A stretch of DNA of 13,221 nt from the NCBI GenBank assembly GCA_937926195.1, contig CALEXZ010000145.1, positions 1 through 13,221 on the forward strand, in the 5' to 3' direction. The notes below the pieces were generated by a model that did no database searches, had not been told where the DNA came from, and worked only from the letters and a program-made list of their open reading frames with translations. Positions 7,293-13,221 of the stretch are shown piece by piece. The position numbers and the translations under genes were made by a program. The stretch's first letter is position 1. Each line of letters begins with the position of its first letter. Source of the DNA: an uncultured Actinomyces sp. (GTDB lineage Bacteria > Actinomycetota > Actinomycetes > Actinomycetales > Actinomycetaceae).

Positions 7293-7468
7293 GGTGTCGG
7301 CCTCCTCAGTACCCTTCAGCGGTCCCGCACGCCCCGGACCGGCCGACGGCGTGCGCGTCCAGACTGCCACCTTGTGCGTCCGCATACGGGGAGGCGGGCC
7401 CGGTGAGCCGTGTGATGAGCGGTCAGCACTACCCACAGCAGGGTGTTCCCGCGCCGCTGCAGTGGTGC

Positions 7469-7474
7469 TATTGT
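7469..7474 (+). promoter_or_regulatory. Putative extended -10 for the DUF4193 gene
   Basis: TATTGT preceded by TG one base upstream (TGCTATTGT, 7466-7474) resembles an extended -10 element. Only a poor -35 (GTTCCC, 7445-7450, 18-bp spacer) is visible. Transcription from about 7481 would give a leader of roughly 110 nt before the ATG at 7591. It lies in the 298-bp divergent gap between sepH and DUF4193 (7293-7590). I found no convincing promoter for sepH in that gap, and no gene. Confidence 0.35.
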
Positions 7475-7524
7475 GCGCGTGCCCTGCCCACCTGGGCGGT
7501 CCCACTCGTCCTCGCGGGCGGGTC

Positions 7525-7549
7525 GGAACCCTGGCGGTTCCTTACCGCC
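7525..7549 (+). promoter_or_regulatory. Two mutually exclusive hairpins in the DUF4193 leader
   Basis: GGAACC (7525-7530) pairs with GGTTCC (7536-7541) over a 5-nt loop. Overlapping it, GGCGGT (7533-7538) pairs with ACCGCC (7544-7549) over a 5-nt loop. Both stems need bases 7536-7538, so only one can form at a time. The pair lies 42 nt upstream of the start codon. A regulatory role is inference. Confidence 0.35.
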
Positions 7550-7590
7550 CGATCCGCAGACCGCCGTCCACGAGGAGAGAGTCACAAGCC

Positions 7591-7896
7591 ATGGCTACCG
7601 ACTACGACGCCCCGCGCAAGAACGACGACGAGCCCGAAGCCGATTCGATCGAGGAGCTCACCGCCCGGCAGAAGGACCACTCCTCGGAGGCCATCGAGGA
7701 GGACGAGAACGAGGTCGCCGAGGGCTTCGAGCTCCCGGGCGCGGACCTGTCCCGCGAGGAGCTGAGCGTCCACGTCGTGCCCCAGCTTGAGGACGAGTTC
7801 ACCTGCTCTGAGTGCTTCCTCGTCCACCACCGCAGCCAGCTCGCGTACGTCGACGACGCCACCGGCCAGCCGGTGTGCACCGACTGCGCCGGCTGA
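7591..7896 (+). CDS. DUF4193 family zinc-ribbon-like protein
   Basis: This 101-residue protein matches the actinobacterial DUF4193 family in length and layout. A highly acidic, probably disordered N-terminal half (about residues 10-60, rich in Asp/Glu) is followed by a short domain with two CxxC pairs, CSEC (Cys72/Cys75) and CTDC (Cys96/Cys99), well placed to hold one zinc ion. The family is conserved across actinobacteria; its biochemical role is unknown to me. ATG 7591 has GAGGAGAG at 7572-7579 upstream, slightly far at 11 nt. It is divergent from sepH. In Mycobacterium a gene of this family sits in the same conserved neighbourhood with dut and the DUF3710 gene. Here a 100-bp gap with hairpins follows, so it may form its own transcript. 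Confidence 0.9.
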   Translation: MATDYDAPRKNDDEPEADSIEELTARQKDHSSEAIEEDENEVAEGFELPGADLSREELSVHVVPQLEDEFTCSECFLVHHRSQLAYVDDATGQPVCTDCAG

Positions 7897-7900
7897 GCCA

Positions 7901-7930
7901 CCGCCCAGGCGGCGCGCCCACGGGGCGCGT
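7901..7930 (+). terminator. Two adjacent hairpins after DUF4193
   Basis: CCGCC/GGCGG (7901-7912, 2-nt loop) is followed directly by CGCGCCC/GGGCGCG (7913-7919 with 7923-7929, 3-nt loop). They lie 4 nt after the stop. No T-run follows, so termination or RNA 3'-end protection is inferred from location and stem strength. Confidence 0.4.
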
Positions 7931-7996
7931 CGCAGCCCCGCACCCCGACGACCACGACCCGTAGCCGGCGACGCCGGACTCACCAGAGGAGCTCCC

Positions 7997-8686
7997 ATGG
8001 GACTGTTCTCCCGCCGACGCGCCGAGGTGCGTGCCGCCGACACGGATGACACGGACCAGGAGACCACCCGGCCGGATGCTGGGGCCACCACCGGCCCCTG
8101 GGACGTGGCGGACGCGCCCGACACCCCCCGCATCGACCTGGGGTCCCTGCGCGTGCCCGCCGTCGACGGCATGCAGATGCGCATGGACGCGCCCCGTGAC
8201 GGGGGCGCTGCCGCGGCCGTCGTGCTCGTCCTGGGCGGCTCCACGCTGGAGTTGCGGGCCTTCGCGGCCCCGCGCACCGCGGGCATCTGGGAGGACCTGC
8301 GCGCCGACATCACCGCCGAGCTCACGCGCGCCAAGGCGGTCCTCAAGGTCATCGACGGCCCCCACGGCACCGAGCTGCTGGCCCAGGTGCCGGTACGCAC
8401 CCCCGAGGGCGCGCGGATGACCGTCCCCTCGCGCTTCATCGGCGTCGACGGCCCCCGCTGGTTCCTGCGCGGCGTCATGCAGGGGCGTGCCGCCACGGAC
8501 GAGGACGCCGCCACCGCCCTGCGGGAGGTCTTCGACGACGTCGTCGTCGTGCGCGACGGCGAGGCCCGCCCACCCCGTGAGCTCCTGCCCCTGCACGCCC
8601 CCGGCACAGCCCCCGCCCCCGAGGCCGAGGACCTGCCCGGCCTTGACCCGCTTCGGCCCGGTCCGACCATCGCCGAGGTCCGATGA
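7997..8686 (+). CDS. DUF3710 family protein
   Basis: The 229-residue product shows the DUF3710 signature: GPWDVAD (33-39), RIDLGSLRVP (45-54), the AFAAPRTAGIWEDLR stretch (88-102), GPHGTELLAQVP (121-132), RFIGVDGPRWFLRGV (146-160) and PRELLPL (193-199). The N-terminal ~30 residues and C-terminal ~30 residues look disordered. The function is unknown; the family is conserved in actinobacteria, commonly next to dut and a small OB-fold gene. ATG 7997 is chosen for the Shine-Dalgarno AGAGGAG (7985-7991, 5 nt upstream) and the family-like N-terminus MGLFSRRR; a longer frame opening at 7787 would overlap DUF4193 and is rejected. The stop overlaps the next ATG (ATGA, 8683-8686), showing translational coupling. 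Confidence 0.92.
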   Translation: MGLFSRRRAEVRAADTDDTDQETTRPDAGATTGPWDVADAPDTPRIDLGSLRVPAVDGMQMRMDAPRDGGAAAAVVLVLGGSTLELRAFAAPRTAGIWEDLRADITAELTRAKAVLKVIDGPHGTELLAQVPVRTPEGARMTVPSRFIGVDGPRWFLRGVMQGRAATDEDAATALREVFDDVVVVRDGEARPPRELLPLHAPGTAPAPEAEDLPGLDPLRPGPTIAEVR

Positions 8687-9057
8687 GCCTGAGTGAGCGG
8701 CTGCGTGAGGCGCTGAGCGCGCTGGTCTCCAGCCGTGAGCAGATCGACGCCGCCGACGAGGCGCGCTCTGCCGCCCGCCTGGGCACTACCCCCATCGGCG
8801 AGGTCGTCCCGCGTGCCCGCACCACCGTCTCGGGAGTCCTCAAGGCCGTCACCTACGGACCCGCCACCGCCAAGCCGGTGCTTACCGGCCAGCTCTACGA
8901 CGGCACCGGCAGCATCGACCTCGTGTGGATCGGTCGGCGCACCATCTCAGGGATCCGCCCCGGCACCCGCCTGCGGGCCGAGGGCGTCGTCGCCGCCGGG
9001 CGCACCCGCCCGACGATCTACAACCCCGCCTACGAGCTGCTGGAGGAGGTCCGGTGA
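8683..9057 (+). CDS. Small OB-fold nucleic acid binding protein
   Basis: This 124-residue protein has an N-terminal helical segment (residues 1-34) and an OB-fold-like beta region (about 37-122). The visible motifs are VSGVLKAVTYGP (49-60), LTGQLYDGTGSIDLVWIGRRTISGI (67-91), the strand-turn GTRLRAEGVV (94-103) and PTIYNPAYELL (110-120). The pattern is that of the tRNA-anticodon-type OB fold, which binds single-stranded nucleic acid. The family is the one found as a small protein beside DUF3710 and DUF3159 in actinobacteria (Rv2694c-like). Its target is unknown. It is the middle gene of a three-gene operon, joined to its neighbours by ATGA and GTGA overlaps, so the three products are likely made in fixed ratio. 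Confidence 0.88.
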   Translation: MSLSERLREALSALVSSREQIDAADEARSAARLGTTPIGEVVPRARTTVSGVLKAVTYGPATAKPVLTGQLYDGTGSIDLVWIGRRTISGIRPGTRLRAEGVVAAGRTRPTIYNPAYELLEEVR

Positions 9058-9890
9058 ACGACGCAGGCAGGAGCGGCACCGCGCACGGCGGCGCCGGGAC
9101 GGCAGGCGCCGTCGCTGACGGCGGTGCGGCCGACGGCGCGGGAGCCTCCACCCGCACCGGCCTGGGCGCGATCGACGCCGAGCGCTTCGACGCCGCGAGC
9201 GCGGTGGGCGGCTGGCGGGGCATGGCCGAGTCCGTCCTTCCGACCCTCGTCTTCGTCATCATCATGGCGATCCGGCCGACGGCGCTGGTCACCGCCGTGG
9301 CGGCCTCACTCGCCCTGAGCGCGCTCGCCATGGTGGCGCGCCTGGTCCAGCGCCAGCAGCTCACCCAGGTCCTGGGCGGCGCCGCCGTCGCGCTCATCAG
9401 CGCCGTGTGGGCGTGGCGCAGCGGCGAGGCGGCGGACTTCTACGCCACCGGCCTGCTCATCAACTCGGTGTGGCTGGTGGGCTGCCTCGGCTCCCTCGCT
9501 GTGCGCTGGCCGCTGGTGGGCGTGCTCATGGAGCTCTGGCACGCCTCCGCTGCCGCCCAGGCCGACCCCGAGGAGCCGCGGGAACAGCATGAGGAGGAGG
9601 CGAGCGCCCCGTCCGCCCCGGACGCACCTGAGGCCGAGGACGCGCCGCAGGCCGCCTGGTCCGCCTGGCGCACGGACCCCGACCGGGCAGCGGACCGCCG
9701 CCGCTACGTGCTGGGCACCCTCGTGCTCGCCGCGATGCCGGCCGTGCGCCTGGCCGTCGAGACGCCGCTCTACCTCGCCGGCGAGAGCGCCGTCAGCGTC
9801 CTGGGCGTGGCCCGCCTCGTGCTGGGGGTGCCGCTGTACGCCGTCACCCTGGGGCTCGTGTGGCTGCTCGTGCGTCCCACCCGCCGCTGA
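9054..9890 (+). CDS. DUF3159 family membrane protein
   Basis: The GTG start at 9054 overlaps the OB-fold stop (GTGA) and follows GGAGGAGG (9042-9049) by 4 nt. The frame extends upstream to 8925, but that would lie inside the OB-fold gene. The 278-residue protein has a Gly/Ala-rich N-terminal tail (1-45), then hydrophobic segments at about 61-96 (two), 106-121, 131-165 (one or two), 219-234 and 247-273. The DUF3159 features are GGWRGMAESVLPTLVF (52-67), RLVQRQQLTQVLGGA (96-110) and SGEAADFYATGLLIN (123-137). An acidic, Pro/Ala-rich stretch (about 165-212) interrupts the membrane part and is probably a cytosolic loop. The family function is unknown; a transporter-like or membrane-remodelling role would be speculation. 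It is the last gene of the DUF3710/OB operon and convergent with ceoC. Confidence 0.9.
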   Translation: MNDAGRSGTAHGGAGTAGAVADGGAADGAGASTRTGLGAIDAERFDAASAVGGWRGMAESVLPTLVFVIIMAIRPTALVTAVAASLALSALAMVARLVQRQQLTQVLGGAAVALISAVWAWRSGEAADFYATGLLINSVWLVGCLGSLAVRWPLVGVLMELWHASAAAQADPEEPREQHEEEASAPSAPDAPEAEDAPQAAWSAWRTDPDRAADRRRYVLGTLVLAAMPAVRLAVETPLYLAGESAVSVLGVARLVLGVPLYAVTLGLVWLLVRPTRR

Positions 9891-9899
9891 CCGGCAGAC

Positions 9900-9925
9900 G
9901 CGGCCGCTCAGGCCACTGAGGCCGC
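9900..9925. terminator. Bidirectional hairpin between DUF3159 and ceoC
   Basis: GCGGCC-TCAG on the left pairs with CTGAGGCCGC on the right (10 bp, with a 2-nt GC bulge at 9906-9907 and a GCCA loop). It lies 9 nt after the DUF3159 stop and 41 nt past the ceoC stop, in a convergent gap. There is no T-run on either strand, as is common in high-GC actinobacteria. Confidence 0.5.
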
Positions 9926-9966
9926 CCGCACCGGCCCGGCGGCCTCACGCTCAGTCTCACTCACAC

Positions 9967-10680
9967 TCAGCCGAGCGTCGGCGCCGGGTCCTCGGCCGTG
10001 CGCCTCGGCTCGTCCTGGGCGGTGAAGATGAGCGGGATCTCCTCCAGGGCGCTCTCACCCTCCTTCGCGGTGAGGAACAGCAGCTCGTCGCCGCGCTCGA
10101 AGCGCTCGTCCGCGTCCGGCGTGATCGGCCGGTAGTCGCGCAGGATCGCTGACAGCACCGTGTGCGGCGGCAGCTCGACCTCGCTGACGAGCTCACCGAT
10201 GACCGGGGAGTCCTCGGGCAGGGTCAGCTCGTGCATGAAGGCGCCCGACTGGTGGAAGCGGAAGACCGACACGAGTGCGCCGACGCTCACCGCCTCCTCC
10301 ACCAGAGCCGTCATGATGCGCGGGGTGGACACCGACACGTCCACGCCCCAGGTCTCGTCGAAGAGCCACTCGTTCTTCGGGTTGTTGACCCGCGCGACCG
10401 TGCGGGGCACCCCGAACTCCGTCTTCGCCAGCAGCGAGACCACGAGGTTCGCCTTGTCGTCTCCGGTGGCGGCCACGATGACGTCCGCGTCACCCGCACC
10501 CGCCTCGGCCAGGGCGTCGACGTCGCAGGCGTCCGCCAGCAGCCAGTCGGCGTCGGCCACGGAGGCGACACGCATGGCCTCGGGGGAGCGGTCCACGAGC
10601 GTGACCTCGTGGCCGTGGGAGATGAGCTCGCGGGCGATGGACCGGCCCACGGAGCCGGCACCGGTGATGAGGATCTTCAT
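9967..10680 (-). CDS. ceoC: TrkA-type RCK potassium-uptake regulatory protein CeoC
   Basis: This 237-residue cytoplasmic protein has a Rossmann RCK_N domain: GAGSVG (7-12) as the dinucleotide-binding loop, Asp30 at the end of strand 2 (VTLVDRS), and the VIVAATGDDKANL region (67-79) lining the NAD(H)/ATP pocket. A second, RCK_C-like region spans about 135-208 (SGAFMHELTLPEDSPVIG). Such proteins gate K+ transporters or channels in response to bound nucleotide. ATG 10680 has AGGAG 9 nt upstream, inside the end of ceoB, and only 3 nt separate the ceoB stop from this start. The two genes thus form one operon, ceoB first. The Mycobacterium pair CeoB/CeoC in the same neighbourhood is the basis for the name. 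A C-terminal tail of about 25 residues is polar and probably disordered. Confidence 0.92.
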   Translation of the reverse strand: MKILITGAGSVGRSIARELISHGHEVTLVDRSPEAMRVASVADADWLLADACDVDALAEAGAGDADVIVAATGDDKANLVVSLLAKTEFGVPRTVARVNNPKNEWLFDETWGVDVSVSTPRIMTALVEEAVSVGALVSVFRFHQSGAFMHELTLPEDSPVIGELVSEVELPPHTVLSAILRDYRPITPDADERFERGDELLFLTAKEGESALEEIPLIFTAQDEPRRTAEDPAPTLG

Positions 10681-10683
10681 GGC

Positions 10684-11349
10684 TCAGTACTCCTGCACAG
10701 GGGGACGGGACAGGGCGCGCTGCACCGCGGGCAGCCGGTCGGTGGCCACGGCCAGGTGGGGGCGGTCGTTCTCCTGCAGGACCGTCGACGCCGTCGGCAC
10801 GATCGCTGAGGAGGCGCGCGAGATCCAGGCCACGCGCACGTGCAGGCGCTGCTCCAGGGACGCCACGCTCATGCCCACCCAGGCCGCACACACGTCCGGC
10901 TGCACGAGGGCGAGGGTGCCCGAGGGGTCCTCCGCCTCACGCTCCATGAGGCCGGGAAGGACACGGCGCATCATCTGCTCCGCCGTCTCCCGCACGGTGG
11001 CGACCGTCGGGATGCCGAGCCGCTCGTACACGTCCGCACGGCGGGCGTCATAGATACGGGCGACGACGTGCTCGACCCCGAAGGTCTCACGCACCACCCG
11101 GGCCGCGATGATGTTCGAGTTGTCCCCGTTGGACACGGCGGCGAAGGCGTAGGCCTCGTCGATGCCGGCCTGCTCCAGGGCGTCACGGTCGAAGCCGATC
11201 CCCTTGACCTTGCGGCCCTGGAACTCCGAGGGCAGACGCCTGAAGGCGTCCGGGTTCTGGTCGATGACGGCCACCGAGTGGCCCCTGCGGTCCAGCTGGG
11301 TGGCCAGGGTGGCCCCCACCCGTCCGCAGCCCATGATGACGAAGTGCAC
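10684..11349 (-). CDS. ceoB: TrkA-type RCK potassium-uptake regulatory protein CeoB
   Basis: This 221-residue protein is the second RCK protein of the pair. The Rossmann loop is GCGRVG (7-12), strand 2 ends in Asp30 (VAVIDQNP), and SNGDNSNIIAARV (73-85) followed by VVARIYDARRADVYERLGI (95-113) is typical of TrkA_N. The C-terminal part (about 140-221) is an RCK_C-like region. It probably forms a hetero-oligomer with CeoC that controls a K+ transporter. The start is GTG 11349 (MHFVIMGCG as translated). No Shine-Dalgarno is present at normal distance, and a -10-like TACCGT stands 7 nt before the GTG, so the mRNA may be leaderless. It is divergent from an APC-type permease gene across 59 bp, which makes that permease a candidate partner; the transporter itself is not proven. 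Confidence 0.92.
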   Translation of the reverse strand: MHFVIMGCGRVGATLATQLDRRGHSVAVIDQNPDAFRRLPSEFQGRKVKGIGFDRDALEQAGIDEAYAFAAVSNGDNSNIIAARVVRETFGVEHVVARIYDARRADVYERLGIPTVATVRETAEQMMRRVLPGLMEREAEDPSGTLALVQPDVCAAWVGMSVASLEQRLHVRVAWISRASSAIVPTASTVLQENDRPHLAVATDRLPAVQRALSRPPVQEY

Positions 11350-11356
11350 GAGCGGA

Positions 11357-11362
11357 ACGGTA
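11357..11362 (-). promoter_or_regulatory. Putative -10 of a leaderless ceoB promoter
   Basis: On the - strand TACCGT (TAnnnT consensus) is followed by seven bases (complement of 11350-11356) and then the ceoB GTG. Transcription would start at or beside the first base of the start codon. No -35 match is seen, which is common in actinobacterial promoters. Confidence 0.4.
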
Positions 11363-11394
11363 CTCCCCGTATGGCCCCAGACGGAGGACGGACG

Positions 11395-11400
11395 TAGGCT
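11395..11400 (+). promoter_or_regulatory. Putative -10 of a leaderless promoter for the APC permease
   Basis: TAGGCT (TAnnnT) is followed by eight bases and then GTG 11409. No Shine-Dalgarno exists close to this start, so a leaderless transcript beginning at or near the GTG is plausible. The region 11350-11408 thus carries two back-to-back promoter candidates. Confidence 0.4.
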
Positions 11401-11408
11401 CCTTCACC

Positions 11409-13221
11409 GTGCGTGACTTCGCCGACCGCCTCAAACGGCTCCTCGTCGGGCGCCCGGTCCCCAGCCAGGCCCTGGGAGAGACCCTTCTGCCCAAGCGGAT
11501 CGCCCTTCCGGTCTTCGCTTCCGATGCCCTGTCCTCGGTCGGGTACGCCCCCGACGAGGTGCTTGTCACCCTCGCCGTCGCCGGGGTGGCCGCCACCGCT
11601 CTGTCGCCGTGGATCGCTCTGGCCGTCGTCGCCGTCCTCCTCGTCGTCGTCGCCTCCTACCGCCAGACGGTCCACGCCTACCCCTCTGGCGGCGGCGACT
11701 ACGAGGTCGTCACCACCAACCTGGGCCCCAGGGCGGGACTGCTCGTCGCCTCCTCCCTGCTCGTCGACTACGTGCTCACCGTGGCCGTCTCCGTGTCCTC
11801 CGGCAGCGGCTACCTCGCGGCCGCCGTGCCCGCGCTCGCCCCCTACAAGGTCGAGGTCGCCGTCGGCGTCGTCACCGTCCTTGCCCTGCTCAACCTGCGC
11901 GGTTCACGCGAGTCCGGGGGCGCCTTCGCCGTCCCCACGTACCTGTACATGGCGGCCATCGGGGCCATGGCCGTGACCGGGCTCGTCCAGGAGGTCACTG
12001 GGACGCTCGGGCAGGCACCCAGCGCCGCCTACGAGGTGCTCGCCGACGACGGCTGGGACAACGGGCTGACGGGCCTGGCGGGCGCCTTCCTCGTCCTGCG
12101 GGCCTTCTCCTCCGGCTGCGCGGCCCTCACCGGGGTCGAGGCGATCTCCAACGGCGTCCCCTCCTTCCAGCGGCCCAAGTCCCGCAACGCGGCCACCACC
12201 CTGCTGCTGCTGGGGCTCATCGCCGCGGCCATGCTGCTGAGCATCGTCCACCTGGCCGGAGCCACCGGTGTGCACATGGTCGAGGACCCGGCCACAGGAC
12301 TGCTCAGCGACGGCGTCCCGCTGGGCAAGGGCTACCACCAGGACCCGGTGATCGGCCAGATCGCCGCCACCGTCTTCGCCGGCTTCCCGCCGATGTTCTA
12401 CCTCGTCACCGCCGTCACCGGCCTCATCCTCGTGCTGGCGGCCAACACGGCCTTCAACGGCTTCCCGGTGCTCGCCAGCGTCCTGGCGCGCGACGAGTTC
12501 CTGCCGCGCCAGCTCTCCCAGCGCGGCGACCGCCTGGCCTACTCCAACGGCATCATCGTCCTGTGGCTGGGGGCGACCGCCTTCATCGTCGGCTTCGGTG
12601 CGAGCACCAACCGCCTCATCCAGCTCTACATCGTCGGCGTGTTCATCTCCTTCACGCTGTCCCAGGTCGGCATGGTGCGCCACTGGACCCGTGAGCTCAC
12701 CACCGCCACCGACGTGCGCGTGCGGGCCCGTATGCGCCGCTCGCGCGCCGTCAACGTCGTCGGCATGGCCGGCACCGGCCTCGTGCTCGTCATCGTGCTC
12801 GCCACCAAGCTCACGCGCGGCGCCTGGATCACGCTGACGATCATGGCCCTCATCTACCTCGTCATGACCGCCATCCGGCGCCACTACCAGCGGGTGGCCC
12901 AGGAGATCGCCGTGGCCGACCTCCACGACGCGCGCGTCCTGCCCGCCCACGTGCACGCTATCGTCCTGGCCTCGCGGATGCACCAGCCGACGCTCAGGGC
13001 CCTGACCTACGCCCAGTCGACCCACCCGACCTCCATCGAGGCGGTCACCGTCGACACGGGCGACGGCGGCGCCGAGCGGCTGCTGGACGCCTGGGAGGAG
13101 GCGGAGCTGCCGGTCGCCCTGACGATCCTGGACTCGCCCTTCCGTGACATCACCAGGCCGATCGTGTCCTACGTGCGCAGCGTGCGCCGCGAGTCCCCGC
13201 GCGACCTCGTCGTCGTCTTCC
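11409..13221 (+). CDS. APC-family permease with UspA-like cytosolic C-terminus, 3'-truncated
   Basis: The frame is open from GTG 11409 to the window end (604 codons visible), so the stop lies beyond. The N-terminal part carries the APC-superfamily core: KRIALPVFASDALSSVGYAPDE (29-50), where TM1 is broken by the SSVGYAP helix gap. HAYPSGGGDYEV (89-100) precedes TM3, LNLRGSRESG (161-170) lies after TM5, and GVEAISNGVPSF is in the middle. In all about 12 hydrophobic helices run to about residue 495. From about 517 (AIVLASRMHQPTLRAL) a soluble tail resembles universal-stress-protein domains, including the DSPFRDITRPIVSYVRSVR stretch. The family transports amino acids or cations. Its place beside ceoB/ceoC, as in M. 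tuberculosis, suggests a K+-linked or RCK-controlled transporter (inference). GTG 11409 is the only well-placed start in frame; the ATG at 11371 is in another frame. Confidence 0.9.
   Translation, partial: MRDFADRLKRLLVGRPVPSQALGETLLPKRIALPVFASDALSSVGYAPDEVLVTLAVAGVAATALSPWIALAVVAVLLVVVASYRQTVHAYPSGGGDYEVVTTNLGPRAGLLVASSLLVDYVLTVAVSVSSGSGYLAAAVPALAPYKVEVAVGVVTVLALLNLRGSRESGGAFAVPTYLYMAAIGAMAVTGLVQEVTGTLGQAPSAAYEVLADDGWDNGLTGLAGAFLVLRAFSSGCAALTGVEAISNGVPSFQRPKSRNAATTLLLLGLIAAAMLLSIVHLAGATGVHMVEDPATGLLSDGVPLGKGYHQDPVIGQIAATVFAGFPPMFYLVTAVTGLILVLAANTAFNGFPVLASVLARDEFLPRQLSQRGDRLAYSNGIIVLWLGATAFIVGFGASTNRLIQLYIVGVFISFTLSQVGMVRHWTRELTTATDVRVRARMRRSRAVNVVGMAGTGLVLVIVLATKLTRGAWITLTIMALIYLVMTAIRRHYQRVAQEIAVADLHDARVLPAHVHAIVLASRMHQPTLRALTYAQSTHPTSIEAVTVDTGDGGAERLLDAWEEAELPVALTILDSPFRDITRPIVSYVRSVRRESPRDLVVVF

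Noticed and set aside
7293..7505. Upstream in-frame extension of SepH by 71 codons.
   Set aside because: Family members start at MIKLELLG, a strong Shine-Dalgarno precedes that ATG at 7292, and the extension has no conserved character.
10160..11053. Long + strand frame over ceoB/ceoC.
   Set aside because: It is antisense to two clear RCK proteins, is Ser/Arg/Thr-rich and spans their junction.
11609..12694. 361-codon + strand frame within the APC permease region.
   Set aside because: Its product is extremely Arg/Gly/His-rich, a frame-shadow of the permease, whose frame runs unbroken from 11409 to the window end.
11904..13025. 373-codon - strand frame opposite the permease.
   Set aside because: The translation is dominated by Asp/Glu/Gly/His/Arg in the pattern typical of antisense to GC-rich membrane protein genes; it has no recognisable domain.
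1..13221. tRNA, rRNA, insertion sequence, integrase or attachment site.
   Set aside because: No cloverleaf, rRNA motif, transposase or integrase frame, or terminal inverted repeat was found on reading both strands.

Overview
The window comes from a high-GC Gram-positive actinobacterium. The evidence is a run of genes from families confined to or typical of Actinobacteria: SepH, DUF4193, DUF3710, the small OB-fold protein, DUF3159, DUF5998 and CeoB/CeoC. The style fits the Actinomyces/Schaalia group, but that placement is an inference and no marker gene here fixes the genus.

Layout. (1) Positions 1-4115, + strand: three tandem paralogous genes built almost entirely of 42-residue kinesin-light-chain-like tetratricopeptide repeats (TPRs, 126 bp each), all with the same C-terminal cap. 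The first is cut by the window edge. The second is intact, with 16 repeats in perfect register and one exact 126-bp duplication. The third looks degraded: where its sister has a GTG start it has GCG, and its first repeat lacks one base. (2) Positions 4195-6044, + strand: a DUF5998 protein overlapping, by ATGA, a phosphodiesterase/alkaline-phosphatase-superfamily enzyme. (3) Positions 6117-7292, - strand: the cell-division regulator SepH, convergent with the phosphatase across a short spacer holding three palindromic 17-bp repeats. (4) Positions 7591-9890, + strand: DUF4193 zinc-ribbon protein, then after a hairpin a tightly overlapping DUF3710 / OB-fold / DUF3159 operon. (5) Positions 9967-11349, - strand: ceoB-ceoC, a pair of RCK/TrkA-type K+ transport regulators, convergent with DUF3159. 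(6) Position 11409 to the window end, + strand: an APC-family permease with a UspA-like cytosolic tail, divergent from ceoB and cut by the window end.

Regions 3-6 are a conserved actinobacterial neighbourhood; the order DUF4193...DUF3710/OB/DUF3159/ceoC/ceoB/APC permease matches the Mycobacterium tuberculosis order as I remember it. Here dut and DUF3093, which sit between DUF4193 and DUF3710 there, are absent. The accessory and most unusual part is the TPR array, which abuts this housekeeping block. Its members carry no catalytic, membrane or signal domain, so they look like pure protein-binding scaffolds that change by repeat duplication and gene duplication. Their function is not visible from the sequence.
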